Shown in pieces: positions 35,186 through 43,275 of a DNA stretch of 64,000 nucleotides. Source of the DNA: Homoserinibacter sp. YIM 151385 (lineage in GTDB: Bacteria > Actinomycetota > Actinomycetes > Actinomycetales > Microbacteriaceae); assembly GCF_027912415.1 (NCBI RefSeq), contig NZ_CP115175.1, positions 62,001 through 126,000 on the forward strand, written 5' to 3'. The notes under the pieces were generated by a model that was not told where the DNA came from, ran no database searches, and worked only from the letters and a program-made list of their open reading frames with translations. The position numbers were made by a program, and so were the translations under genes. The stretch's first letter is position 1. Every line of letters begins with the position of its first letter.

Positions 35186-36262
35186 GTGGCGCTCACCATC
35201 GGAATCGTCGGCCTCCCGAACGTCGGCAAGTCGACCCTCTTCAACGCACTGACCAAGAACACGGTCCTCGCCGCGAACTACCCCTTCGCGACGATCGAGC
35301 CGAACGTCGGCGTCGTGAACCTCCCCGACCCCCGCCTCGGACAGCTCGCCGGGGTGTTCTCGAGCGAGCGCACCGTGCCCGCCACGGTGTCCTTCGTCGA
35401 CATCGCCGGCATCGTGAAGGGCGCGAGCGAGGGCGAGGGACTCGGCAACCAGTTCCTGGCGAACATCCGCGAGGCCGACGCGATCGCGCAGGTCGTGCGC
35501 GGCTTCGCCGACGCGGATGTGGTCCACGTCGACGGCCAGGTCGACCCGGCCTCCGACATGGAGACCATCAACACCGAGCTCATGCTCGCCGACCTCCAGA
35601 CGCTCGAGAAGGCGGTCGCCCGCTACGAGAAGGAGGTGCGCGGCAAGAAGCTGGATGCGGCCGTCCTGGATGCCGCGAACGCCGCCGTCGCCGCGCTCGA
35701 GGCCGGCACCCCGCTCTCGAGTGCGACGGGCGTCGAGCTGGGGCTGCTGCGCGAGCTCGGCCTCCTCACCGCGAAGCCGGTCATCTTCGTCTTCAACGTC
35801 GACGAGGGCGTGCTCACCGACGACGCCCGCAAGGCGGAGCTCGCCGCGCTCGTCGCCCCCGCGAAGGCGGTCTTCCTCGACGCGAAGATCGAGTCCGAGC
35901 TCATCGACCTCGACCCCGAGGACGCCGCCGAGCTCCTCGCCTCCACCGGCCAGGACGAGTCCGGCCTCGACCAGCTCGCGCGCGTCGGCTTCGACACGCT
36001 CGGCCTCCAGACCTACCTGACCGCCGGCCCGAAAGAGTCGCGCGCCTGGACCATCCCGAAGGGATCCAAGGCCCCGCAGGCGGCCGGCGTCATCCACACC
36101 GACTTCGAGAAGGGCTTCATCAAGGCGGAGGTCATCTCCTTCGAGGACCTCCTGGATGCCGGCTCGGTCGCCGAGGCCCGCTCGCGCGGCAAGGCGCGCA
36201 TGGAGGGCAAGGACTACACGATGCAGGACGGCGACGTCGTCGAGTTCCGGTTCAACGTGTAG
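35186..36262 (+). CDS. ychF: Redox-regulated ATPase YchF (Obg family)
   Basis: This 358-residue protein has G1 GLPNVGKSTLFNAL, G3 DIAGIVKGASEGEGLGNQFL and the NVDEG sequence at the G4 position; YchF's non-canonical G4 lets it bind ATP. The C-terminal TGS-like domain contains GVIHTDFEKGFIKAEVI. It associates with ribosomes and modulates stress responses. Length is typical. GTG at 35186 is the first codon after the TAGACT element. In mycobacteria Rv1112 holds the same position after ispH. Confidence 0.96.
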   Translation: MALTIGIVGLPNVGKSTLFNALTKNTVLAANYPFATIEPNVGVVNLPDPRLGQLAGVFSSERTVPATVSFVDIAGIVKGASEGEGLGNQFLANIREADAIAQVVRGFADADVVHVDGQVDPASDMETINTELMLADLQTLEKAVARYEKEVRGKKLDAAVLDAANAAVAALEAGTPLSSATGVELGLLRELGLLTAKPVIFVFNVDEGVLTDDARKAELAALVAPAKAVFLDAKIESELIDLDPEDAAELLASTGQDESGLDQLARVGFDTLGLQTYLTAGPKESRAWTIPKGSKAPQAAGVIHTDFEKGFIKAEVISFEDLLDAGSVAEARSRGKARMEGKDYTMQDGDVVEFRFNV

Positions 36263-36369
36263 CGATGGGAAGACGGGCCCGTACGGGGCGAGTGGCAGAC
36301 AACGGAATCCACCGCCTCGCGTACTAGTCCGTCGTCGTCGGCACCTTGCTCGTCGCCGCGATGCGCGCG

Positions 36370-36972
36370 TCAGGAGGGGCGGCGCCGATCCACGGTTCGG
36401 CAACCGCGCTCGAAGAGTTCCACCACCCGCAGAGCCTGGGTTCGCGCGTCAGCCGGGGTCGTGTGCACGACGGCGCGGATGCTGGTGAGGACGATCCGGA
36501 TATCGTCGAGGCTGAGATCCTCGCGAATCGAGCGCTCCCGACGAGCACGCGCAATCAGGTCGTCAAGTCGCGCGAAGGCTTCACGCCGGAACTGCGCGAG
36601 CTCGCTCGAGACATCCAGTCGCCCCGTGAGCGCCGTCATGACCCCGGGCTGTTCCGCTTCGATCACGGCGAACTCGCGGACGGCGCGGAACAGGCTCGCG
36701 CCGGCGTCGCCGGCGTCGCCATCGACGGCACGATGCACGACCTCGCGACAGTGATCGAGCTCGCGTTCGTAGACGGCCGCGAGCAGCGCGCCTCGATCGG
36801 GGAAGTGCCGGTAGAGCGTGGCCGCGGACAGGCCCGCCTGCCGGGCGATCGTCGACAGCGGTGCGTCGATGCCCTGCTCGTGCAGCACGTCTCGCGCTGC
36901 CGTGACCAGGCGTGCGCGGTTGCGTGTCCGATCTGCGCGACGTGGTGTGCTCGGATTCTCGATCTGCGACAT
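36370..36972 (-). CDS. TetR-family transcriptional regulator
   Basis: This 200-residue protein has a TetR_N helix-turn-helix (residues 15-60: RARLVTAARDVLHEQGIDAPLSTIARQAGLSAATLYRHFPDRGALLAAVYE) and an all-helical ligand domain. It is divergent from an oxidoreductase gene with a 72-base gap carrying an inverted repeat, the usual layout for a repressor of the neighbouring enzyme. Codon use is visibly less G+C-biased than in the flanking core genes, suggesting acquisition. Converges on ychF. Confidence 0.88.
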   Translation of the reverse strand: MSQIENPSTPRRADRTRNRARLVTAARDVLHEQGIDAPLSTIARQAGLSAATLYRHFPDRGALLAAVYERELDHCREVVHRAVDGDAGDAGASLFRAVREFAVIEAEQPGVMTALTGRLDVSSELAQFRREAFARLDDLIARARRERSIREDLSLDDIRIVLTSIRAVVHTTPADARTQALRVVELFERGCRTVDRRRPS

Positions 36973-36999
36973 CTGCTGCGGTATCTGCTCTCGGTTGAC

Positions 37000-37029
37000 G
37001 TCGAAACGTATGCCTGCTCTCGTTTCGAC
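37000..37029. promoter_or_regulatory. TetR-type operator in the divergent gap
   Basis: GTCGAAACG (37000-37008) and CGTTTCGAC (37021-37029) form a perfect inverted repeat with a 12-base centre. It lies directly upstream of the -10 TAGCGT (37032-37037) that is 13 bases before the oxidoreductase ATG. Binding would block that promoter. Confidence 0.6.
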
Positions 37030-37044
37030 CCTAGCGTCGATGAC

Positions 37045-38034
37045 ATGACGAGCGCCGACCACCCTGACCACGCCGACCCGACGATGCGAGCCGCGCTGTT
37101 CGACCGGTACGGCGGCCCAGACGTGCTGCGCATCGCGGAGGTCCCTGCTCCTCGGACCGGTTCCGGCGACGTGCTGATCCGCGTGCAGGCATCCAGCGTC
37201 AACGGCGGTGAGCTCGCGGGGCGACGCGGGGACCTGAAGTTCGTCACCGGCCGAAAGTTCCCGAAGCGCATCGGCATCGACTTCGTCGGCACGGTCGTCG
37301 AGACCGGCGCCGACGCTGAGTACGCGCCCGTCGGGACCCGGGTGTGGGGCACCGTCGACGAGCGCGGCATGCAGGGATCGCTCGCCGAGTACATCGCGGT
37401 CGAGCCGCACCGATTCAGCACTGCCCCGGCTGGTCTGACCGCTGTGGAGGCGGTCGCGCTGCTCGCGGGAGGCACGACGGCCCTGTCAGCCCTCCGGGAT
37501 GTCGCCCGGCTGCGCTCCGGGGAACGACTCCTCGTTCGCGGGGCATCCGGTGGCGTCGGCAGCGTCGCGGTTCAGATCGGCGCTGCACTCGGCGCGCGCG
37601 TCACCGGTCTCGCCCACCCCGACGCATTCGGCTTCGTCCGAGAGCAGGGGGCCGACCGTGTCCTGGACTACGCCACCTCTCCCGCTGAGCTCGGAGAATA
37701 CGACGTCATCTTCGACACGCGGGGCACATCGCTCGGACAGTATCGGCGCCTGCTCGCTCCCGACGGACGGATGGTGACGATCGCGTTCGACCTGCGACGT
37801 CCGCTTCGCAGTCTCGCCGCGCTGCAATGGTCACGGCTTCGTCGCTCGCGTCCGCTCGGGCTGTTCCTCGGGCATCCTGATCGACCGCTCTTCACCGATG
37901 TCGCCGAGCTCGCCGCGCGCGGCGCGATCAGGCCGGTCGTCCACAGCGTGCACGACCTCCGAGACATCGTCGCGGCGCACGAGCAGGCGGAACGGGAACG
38001 AGTCCTCGGCAAGATCGCCATCGACCTCGAGTGA
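37045..38034 (+). CDS. Zinc-independent quinone oxidoreductase-like NADP-dependent enzyme (MDR family)
   Basis: This 329-residue medium-chain dehydrogenase/reductase has the GroES-like half (VLIRVQASSVNGGEL, GIDFVGTVVETG) and the Rossmann half with LLVRGASGGVGSVAVQIGAALGARVTGL. The catalytic and structural zinc Cys/His sets are absent, so it belongs to the quinone-oxidoreductase/enone-reductase branch. NADP preference is inferred. The ATG at 37045 fits the -10 spacing; ATG at 37084 starts the conserved domain. Probably induced when the divergent TetR protein is relieved by a xenobiotic ligand. Confidence 0.87.
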   Translation: MTSADHPDHADPTMRAALFDRYGGPDVLRIAEVPAPRTGSGDVLIRVQASSVNGGELAGRRGDLKFVTGRKFPKRIGIDFVGTVVETGADAEYAPVGTRVWGTVDERGMQGSLAEYIAVEPHRFSTAPAGLTAVEAVALLAGGTTALSALRDVARLRSGERLLVRGASGGVGSVAVQIGAALGARVTGLAHPDAFGFVREQGADRVLDYATSPAELGEYDVIFDTRGTSLGQYRRLLAPDGRMVTIAFDLRRPLRSLAALQWSRLRRSRPLGLFLGHPDRPLFTDVAELAARGAIRPVVHSVHDLRDIVAAHEQAERERVLGKIAIDLE

Positions 38035-38044
38035 GTGCCGTGGC

Positions 38045-38062
38045 CGAGAGCTGAGTCTCTCG
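38045..38062. terminator. Short hairpin between convergent oxidoreductase and XRE gene
   Basis: CGAGAG (38045-38050) pairs with CTCTCG (38057-38062) around a six-base loop, in the 77-base convergent gap. It is a weak terminator candidate. Confidence 0.35.
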
Positions 38063-38111
38063 TCGCCGACGCGACCTGTTCGACCGGGAGCACGACCCGG
38101 GTGCCGATCTC

Positions 38112-38984
38112 TCAGGCGTCGACGTCGCGCTTGTCGTCCATGTCCGCCACGTTGCGTGTCCAGCTGGCGAGCAGGGAGAGCCTCTCGTCGGAGTCGCTCC
38201 CCGGCTCGGTCGTGTAGAGGTACAGCACCTGACTGGGGTCGCCGGGCAGGGTGAAGGTCTCGAACTCCACGCTGAGCTCTCCGACGACCGGGTGATTCAG
38301 GTGCTTCGTGCCGTGCGTCCGCTGGTGCACCCGATGCGCCGACCACCAGTGCCGGAACTCGGGGCTTTCGAGGGTGAGTTCGCCGACGAGCCGCTGAAGA
38401 CCCGCATCGGCCGCGTTCCCGGCAGCGTCCAGGCGGAGGGCCTCGACGGCGTTGCGAGCCTGATCCTCCCAGTCGGCGAACACCCGGCGAGCCTGGGCGT
38501 CGAGGAGCATCCAGCGGGCGTAGTTGCGATCTTTCGCGGGCATCGCCTCGAAGTCGGTGAAGAGTGCCCGAGCGAGGCGGTTGCTCGCCAGGACGTCCGT
38601 CCGTCGCCCCAGGATCAGGGCGGGCTGCGTGCGGAACGTGTCGAGCAGCCGGTGGACGCCGGGACGGACGCGCTGCACCACGGGGCGGGAGTGCGATGCG
38701 GGTGCCGAGTCGGCGAGCGTGCGGAGGTACGCCTGACCGGCCTCGTCGAGGTCGAGCGCCCGCACGAGGGCATTGAGCACCTGTGGTGACGGCGTGATGT
38801 CGCGGCCCTGCTCGAGGCGTGTGTAGTAGTCGGTGGAGACACCGGCGAGCAGCGCGACCTCCTCGCGTCGAAGCCCCGCCACGCGGCGGACGCGGCCGTC
38901 GGGAAAGAGCCCGGACTGGTCTGGGTCGCGCCTCGCGCGAGCGCTGCGCAGGAACTCGCCGAGCTCGCGTCGCGGGTTGCTCAT
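38112..38984 (-). CDS. XRE-family regulator with MmyB-like ligand domain
   Basis: This 290-residue protein has an N-terminal helix-turn-helix (residues 10-75: LRREEVALLAGVSTDYYTRLEQGRDITPSPQVL) and a C-terminal MmyB-type PAS-like domain (LILGRRTDVLASNRLARALFTDF, HPVVGELSVEFETFTLPGDPSQVLYLYTTEPGS). Such regulators bind fatty-acid-like ligands and usually control an adjacent short-chain dehydrogenase, which is the gene just upstream on the same strand. GAGGAT lies 12 bases before the ATG, so it may also have its own transcript. Confidence 0.9.
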   Translation of the reverse strand: MSNPRRELGEFLRSARARRDPDQSGLFPDGRVRRVAGLRREEVALLAGVSTDYYTRLEQGRDITPSPQVLNALVRALDLDEAGQAYLRTLADSAPASHSRPVVQRVRPGVHRLLDTFRTQPALILGRRTDVLASNRLARALFTDFEAMPAKDRNYARWMLLDAQARRVFADWEDQARNAVEALRLDAAGNAADAGLQRLVGELTLESPEFRHWWSAHRVHQRTHGTKHLNHPVVGELSVEFETFTLPGDPSQVLYLYTTEPGSDSDERLSLLASWTRNVADMDDKRDVDA

Positions 38985-39053
38985 CGGGCCATCCTCTCAA
39001 GAGGGCGATCGGGCCCGCCGAAGTCGGCTCCGACGGGCCCGCCCCCGATGCGA

Positions 39054-39908
39054 TCAGCGCACGTAGTCGGTGCTGTGCGCGAGGTCGCGTCCGGCGAGGA
39101 TCTCCGCCTTCAACGAGTCGACCTTGGTCTCGGCGAGGCCGGAGGAGTCCGAACCGAGCTGCTGATGCAGCGGGCCGCCCTCGCGCCGGGCGATCTCGAC
39201 GAAGGCCGCGGCGGCCATGGCCGGGTCGCCCGGCTGAGTGCCCGGCATCGCCTGATGCGCCGCGATCATCTCGCGAATCGCCGGGTACGCGTCCGAGGAT
39301 GCTTCGGTGAGCGCCAGCGAGTCGTCAGTCAGGAAGGCCGTGTCGAAGTAGCCCGGCTCGACGACGGTGACACGGATCCCGAAGTCCGCGACCTCGCTCG
39401 CCAGCGCCTCGGAAAGGCCTTCGACCGCGAACTTCGCGGCGCTGTACAGTCCCCAGCCGGGGAAGGCGAGAAGGCCGACGATGGAGGACAGGTTGATGAT
39501 GTGCCCGCGTCCCGCCGCACGCATCTGGGGGAGGACGGATCGGATGACGTTCCAGGTGCCGATCAGCTGGACCTCGAACATCGCGCGGATGTCCTCGGTG
39601 CTCGTCTCCTCGACGGCCCCGAGGATGCCGTAGCCCGCGTTGTTGACCACGACGTCGATCCCGCCGAATCGCTCGGTCGCCTCCGTGATCGCGTGGGCCA
39701 CCTGCGCCTCGTCCGTCAGCGACACCTCCAATGCGCGCAGATTCGTGGTGTCTGCGCCGGCGAGCGCGGTCAGCAGGCGATCTGCCGAGCGGGTCGTGGC
39801 GGCCACATGATCACCGCGCTCGAGAAGGTGCTTGACGAGGTTGAGGCCGAGGCCGCGGGATGCGCCGGTCACGAACCACACGGCGGGGCGATCGGTGGGG
39901 TAGGTCAT
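39054..39908 (-). CDS. Short-chain dehydrogenase/reductase (SDR)
   Basis: This 284-residue classical SDR has TGASRGLGLNL (NAD(P) loop, about residue 14), NNAGYG, the catalytic Ser in INLSSIVG and YSAAKFAVEGL (Tyr-X3-Lys). The Arg after the glycine motif (TTRSADR after strand 2) suggests NADP. The ATG at 39908 follows GAGAGGAAC. The XRE/MmyB regulator lies 69 bases downstream, a pairing common in actinobacteria. Substrate unknown. Confidence 0.9.
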   Translation of the reverse strand: MTYPTDRPAVWFVTGASRGLGLNLVKHLLERGDHVAATTRSADRLLTALAGADTTNLRALEVSLTDEAQVAHAITEATERFGGIDVVVNNAGYGILGAVEETSTEDIRAMFEVQLIGTWNVIRSVLPQMRAAGRGHIINLSSIVGLLAFPGWGLYSAAKFAVEGLSEALASEVADFGIRVTVVEPGYFDTAFLTDDSLALTEASSDAYPAIREMIAAHQAMPGTQPGDPAMAAAAFVEIARREGGPLHQQLGSDSSGLAETKVDSLKAEILAGRDLAHSTDYVR

Positions 39909-40159
39909 GGAAGGTTCCTCTCGGAGTCGGTGCTTCCACTCTCCGTCGTCACGCACGACGGAATCAGGGCACGACTGGCCCGGCTCCGCCTAGGACCGGC
40001 AGACCTCCCCATGGAGGTCCGTCCCGGCTGGATCAGCTCGTCCTGGAATGCCCAAATGCCTGGAGGGTGCCCGTCCGTCACGGCCGTGCCCATGTCACGC
40101 CGCGATCCCGGACGGCGACCTCCCGCGACCTTCCCTCGCCGGCATCCGGGGGTCGCCGA

Positions 40160-40165
40160 TAGTCT
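40160..40165 (+). promoter_or_regulatory. -10 element TAGTCT
   Basis: TAGTCT is exactly 12 bases before the ATG at 40172 of the hypothetical gene, predicting a leaderless transcript. Confidence 0.5.
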
Positions 40166-40171
40166 CGCGTC

Positions 40172-40624
40172 ATGTGGAGGCGCAGACCGAGAGTCGTCGT
40201 GAGGCGGCAGGGCGTCGCTCCGCACACCCCCCGAGGACTCCTCGCGCGGCTCGAGGGAGCTCGGCTGTACTCCGTGGAGTTCGTCGTCGACTACATGCAG
40301 CTCCGGTTCGACGGCGGCGGCATCGACGGCGGTCCGGCCGTCCTGAACTGCTACGTCTGGCCGCGAGTGGAGTCCGGCGGTCGCGAGTGGAGAGAATCGG
40401 ACCTGGGATACGCCGACGTCCTCCGACGTCTCATCCCCGCGACCGTCACGGCGACGACGGAGGCTGACGGTGTCGGACTGCGCATCGAGCTCGGCGCCGA
40501 GGCGATCGTGATCGACCCGGGCCTCGAGGAGGTCGTCGTGGAGATCGCGGAGCTCATGGGGTTCGCCGACGGTGCGTGGATGACGTGGCGGCCCGGCGAG
40601 GACGTCTTCGAGCATCTCGTCTGA
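40172..40624 (+). CDS. Hypothetical protein, about 150 residues
   Basis: No family was recognised. The first 15 residues are Arg-rich; the rest looks like an alpha/beta domain with alternating hydrophobic strands (LYSVEFVVDYMQLRFDG, AVLNCYVWPRV, VGLRIELGAEAIVIDPG) and a final EDVFEHL. There is no signal peptide or membrane segment. The size and strand pattern suggest a small cytoplasmic immunity-like or structural protein, but nothing ties it to a toxin gene. The TAGTCT spacing and normal third-position G+C support that it is expressed. Confidence 0.6.
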   Translation: MWRRRPRVVVRRQGVAPHTPRGLLARLEGARLYSVEFVVDYMQLRFDGGGIDGGPAVLNCYVWPRVESGGREWRESDLGYADVLRRLIPATVTATTEADGVGLRIELGAEAIVIDPGLEEVVVEIAELMGFADGAWMTWRPGEDVFEHLV

Positions 40625-40713
40625 ATCTCGGTGCGCCCCGGCGACACCACTCGGCGAGTGGGTGAGGCGACCGCGCCGCCGCACCGCTCGACCCCGCTGT
40701 CGGACGCCGTCCC

Positions 40714-40719
40714 TAGGCT
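40714..40719 (+). promoter_or_regulatory. -10 element TAGGCT
   Basis: TAGGCT lies 12 bases before the GTG at 40726 of the hydrolase gene. Confidence 0.5.
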
Positions 40720-40725
40720 GGCCCG

Positions 40726-41550
40726 GTGATCGATCCCGAGCCGTACCTCGTCCGCCGCGGGCGGGGCACGCCCCTGCTGTTCGTCCACGGGAACGGGGTC
40801 GACCACCGCGTGCACCTCGAGCTCGACGAGCTCTTCGAGGAGCTCGGCGGTTGGGAGCGCATCCACGTCGACCTGCCCGGCTTCGGCCGGACGCCGGCCC
40901 TCGGCGAGCCGGGCGGCCTCCCCGAGCTGGCCGACTGGCTCGCGGCGGCGCTGCCCGAGCTGGTCGGAGATGCCGAGTACGCGGTGCTGGGCAGCTCGCT
41001 GGGCGGACTGCTGGCGCGGGATCTCGTGGCGCGCGACCCGGGCCGTTGCCTGGGGATGGCGCTGCTGGTCCCCGTGGTCGACGCCGTGCGCGCGCGGCGG
41101 ACCCTGCCGCCGCCGGTCGTGCTGCGCGCCGATCCCGAGCTGCTCGCCTCGCTCGACCCCGAGGATGCCGCCGAGTACGCCGAGATGGCGGTCGAGCAGT
41201 CGCGCGAGGGATGGGAGCGGTTCGCCCGCGCCGTGCTCCCGGGCGTGCGCGCCGCCGACGAGGGCGCGATGCGCCGCCTCGGCGAGCACTACGAACTCGC
41301 TCCGCTGCCCGATGCGGGGTGGGGCGGATTCGCGCGACCCGTCCTGATCGTCGCGGGACGCCAGGACGCCGTCGTCGGCTTCGAGGATCAGGAGCGGGTG
41401 GCCTCCATGTTCCCGGCCGCCCGGCTGGCGGTCCTCGACCGGGCCGGACACAACATCCACCTCGACCAGCCCGAACGGGTGCGCGCCCTGCTCGCCGAGT
41501 GGGCGGACCGGATCAGGACGGGTCGGCCTGGTCCATCCACCACTCCGTGA
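40726..41550 (+). CDS. Alpha/beta-fold hydrolase
   Basis: This 274-residue protein has the alpha/beta hydrolase order: oxyanion LLFVHGNGVDH, the nucleophile elbow LGSSLGGLLA (Ser about residue 90), Asp in IVAGRQDAVVG and His in DRAGHNIHLDQPE. A small cap domain lies between residues 120 and 200. The substrate could be an ester, lactone or C-C bond; the family is too broad to say. Its 3' end overlaps the convergent NTF2-like gene by 38 bases. Confidence 0.85.
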   Translation: MIDPEPYLVRRGRGTPLLFVHGNGVDHRVHLELDELFEELGGWERIHVDLPGFGRTPALGEPGGLPELADWLAAALPELVGDAEYAVLGSSLGGLLARDLVARDPGRCLGMALLVPVVDAVRARRTLPPPVVLRADPELLASLDPEDAAEYAEMAVEQSREGWERFARAVLPGVRAADEGAMRRLGEHYELAPLPDAGWGGFARPVLIVAGRQDAVVGFEDQERVASMFPAARLAVLDRAGHNIHLDQPERVRALLAEWADRIRTGRPGPSTTP

Positions 41551-41869
41551 AGGCGACCGCGCGGCCGTCCGGCGCGAGGTCGACGACCCACAGGTTCGAG
41601 TAGACGGTCCCCTTCTCGGGGTAGCGGGTCTCGGCCTCGATGAAGGCCCGATCGCCGGCGCGGTCGATGCGCCCCACCTCGAAGCCCCAGCTGCCGGGCT
41701 CGTCGCGGCGCCCGAGCCACTCGGCGACGATCGCGTCGTGGCCGACGGTCGGCGGCTTCCACGGGTCGGTGCGCACCTCGGCGTCCTCCGTGAAGAGTCC
41801 GCGGATGTCGTCGGCGTCGTTGCTCCTCCAGGCCCGCACGTACCGCGCGACCCACTCCTCGGCGTCCAT
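41513..41869 (-). CDS. NTF2-like/SnoaL-fold protein
   Basis: This 118-residue single-domain protein shows the NTF2-like cone pattern: helix EEWVARYVRAWRSNDADDIRGLFTEDAEVRTDPW, then strands VGRIDRAGDRAFIEAETRYP and YSNLWVVDLAPDGRAVAFTEWWMD. Such proteins act as small isomerases/hydrolases or ligand-binding domains; no catalytic assignment is possible. The ATG at 41869 faces a REP-like inverted repeat. Its coding end overlaps the hydrolase gene tail to tail. Confidence 0.8.
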   Translation of the reverse strand: MDAEEWVARYVRAWRSNDADDIRGLFTEDAEVRTDPWKPPTVGHDAIVAEWLGRRDEPGSWGFEVGRIDRAGDRAFIEAETRYPEKGTVYSNLWVVDLAPDGRAVAFTEWWMDQADPS

Positions 41870-41894
41870 GCCCCGACGCTACGCCCGGCGTCCT

Positions 41895-41949
41895 CGCCGA
41901 GCGAGGCGCGTTTCTGCCGAACGAGGTGCGGATGCCGCCTCGCTCGGCG
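41895..41949. repeat. REP-like element: 14-bp perfect inverted repeat plus a degenerate third copy
   Basis: CGCCGAGCGAGGCG (41895-41908) and its exact reverse complement (41936-41949) flank a loop holding a third, degenerate copy, TGCCGAACGAGGTGCG. It sits between divergent genes, so it cannot be a terminator for either. Confidence 0.65.
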
Positions 41950-42033
41950 CACGGGAGGCACGGTCGGCGCGAGGCGGCGCGGCACGCTCGCCGTTGCACG
42001 GCGCGCCCCCCGAGCGGGGGACGGCCCGCGCGA

Positions 42034-42039
42034 TACCGT
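42034..42039 (+). promoter_or_regulatory. -10 element TACCGT
   Basis: TACCGT is 12 bases before the GTG at 42046. A CCCCCGAGCGGGGG hairpin lies just upstream of it. Confidence 0.5.
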
Positions 42040-42045
42040 GCGAGC

Positions 42046-42675
42046 GTGGTGATGCTCGAGGGCGTGGATGCGGCGCAGCAGCGGCGGGACGCCGCCCGAT
42101 CCGAGGCGGCCGTCGGCGCCCGGCGGCACCGAGCCCCGACCGAGCCGATCACGGCCACGCAGGCGCACCGCGACCTCCGCATCCTCATCGAGGGTCGTCA
42201 GCGGGTCGATGCCGCGATCGCCCGCCTCCGCGCGAACGGCGCCCGCACCGAGACCCTCGCCGAGTACGTGCCCGCGCACCGGCTGCTCTGGGTGATCCCG
42301 CGCAAGTCGACCCTCCGCGGCGACACCCGCGTGTGGCGGCTCGGCGAGCTGCTCCTGGCCCCCGACGGCGAGCTCTTCTCGACGGGCAGCGTCGTGCGGG
42401 TGGGGGAGCCGCAGCGGGCGCGCGTGCCCTCCCGCGCGCAGGAGGTGCGCCGCGAGTTCCGCGCCGCCGCACGGCGGGCGGGTGCCGGCGAGGGTGAGAC
42501 GGTCGACGTCGGCGCCACCCGGATCCCGTGGGAGTCGGAGGCGCTCCGCAAGGGCGCGCACCCGGTGCTGCTGCTCGACGAGGAGCTCGTCGTGCGGTGG
42601 GGCGCCGGCGCGGGCACGCTCATGCCCTTCGGCGAGTACCTCGAGGACCGCCTCGAGCACCTGCTCGACTCCTGA
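42046..42675 (+). CDS. Small uncharacterised protein (often labelled 'glutaminase'), paralogue A
   Basis: This 209-residue protein has conserved segments shared with the next gene: LAEYVPAHRLLWVIPRKSTLRGDTRVWRLGELLL, LFSTGSVVRVGEP, SRAQEVRREFRAAARRAGAGEGETVDVGATRIPW and a C-terminal VVRWGAGAGTLMPFGEYLEDRLEHLL. From memory such actinobacterial proteins are sometimes annotated glutaminase, but no glutaminase serine-lysine motifs are seen, so the label is not supported. It is cytoplasmic, with no membrane segment. The GTG at 42046 fits the -10 spacing; GTG and ATG codons follow immediately. Confidence 0.7.
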   Translation: MVMLEGVDAAQQRRDAARSEAAVGARRHRAPTEPITATQAHRDLRILIEGRQRVDAAIARLRANGARTETLAEYVPAHRLLWVIPRKSTLRGDTRVWRLGELLLAPDGELFSTGSVVRVGEPQRARVPSRAQEVRREFRAAARRAGAGEGETVDVGATRIPWESEALRKGAHPVLLLDEELVVRWGAGAGTLMPFGEYLEDRLEHLLDS

Positions 42676-42676
42676 C

Positions 42677-43201
42677 GTGGACCCCGCGCAGACGGCGGCG
42701 CTCGCCCGCGAGCTCGCGGGGATGCTGCGCTCGATCGCCGCGCGGGACGAGCAGCTCGCGGAATGGGTGCCGCCACGGCGCGTGATGCTCGTGTCACGCG
42801 GGCCGTCGATGCGCGCGCTCGGGCGGGTGTGGCGGCTCGGCGCCCTGCTCCTGGATGCGGAGGGCGGCCTCCGCGAGACGGGCCGCATCATCCGGGTCGA
42901 GGAGACCCCGCGGCGCAGCATCCAGTCGGCGACGCAGGAGGAGCGGATCCTCCAGCGGCAGGCGGCTCGCCGTGCCGGCTTCCCGCTCGGGGAGACGGTC
43001 GTCTTCGACGCGGACCCCATCCCGCTCGACGAGGCGGCGCTCGCCGCGGCGACGGCCGAGCGCACGGGTCCGCTCGTGCTCCGCGACGGCGAGGTGCTCG
43101 TGCGCTGGGCGCCGCACGCCGGCGACGCCGCGCTCGCACCGGTCGAGGGCTACCTCCGCGACCGCGCCGCGCTCCTCGCCGAGCCGCCGCGCGGCACCTG
43201 A
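42677..43201 (+). CDS. Small uncharacterised protein, paralogue B
   Basis: This 174-residue protein is a tandem paralogue of the preceding gene, starting one base after its stop. Matching blocks are LAEWVPPRRVMLVSRGPSMRALGRVWRLGALLL, LRETGRIIRVEETP, SATQEERILQRQAARRAGFPLGETVVFDADPIPL and VLVRWAPHAGDAALAPVEGYLRDRAALL. It lacks paralogue A's 40-residue N-terminal extension. The pair has diverged well beyond a recent duplication. Function is unknown; the two may form a heteromer. Confidence 0.7.
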   Translation: MDPAQTAALARELAGMLRSIAARDEQLAEWVPPRRVMLVSRGPSMRALGRVWRLGALLLDAEGGLRETGRIIRVEETPRRSIQSATQEERILQRQAARRAGFPLGETVVFDADPIPLDEAALAAATAERTGPLVLRDGEVLVRWAPHAGDAALAPVEGYLRDRAALLAEPPRGT

Positions 43202-43275
43202 ACCGCCTCCCGGCCCCGCCTGGGGGTTCGCTCCGATCCGGCGGCCCGCGGCTGCTGCTGGAGCACACTCGGTGC

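Noticed and set aside
36263-36369. Possible attachment site or gene remnant after ychF (palindrome CCCGTACGGG at 36278-36287)
   Set aside because: No matching direct repeat was found at the other end of the accessory block and no integrase is present; only a weak convergent hairpin is supported.
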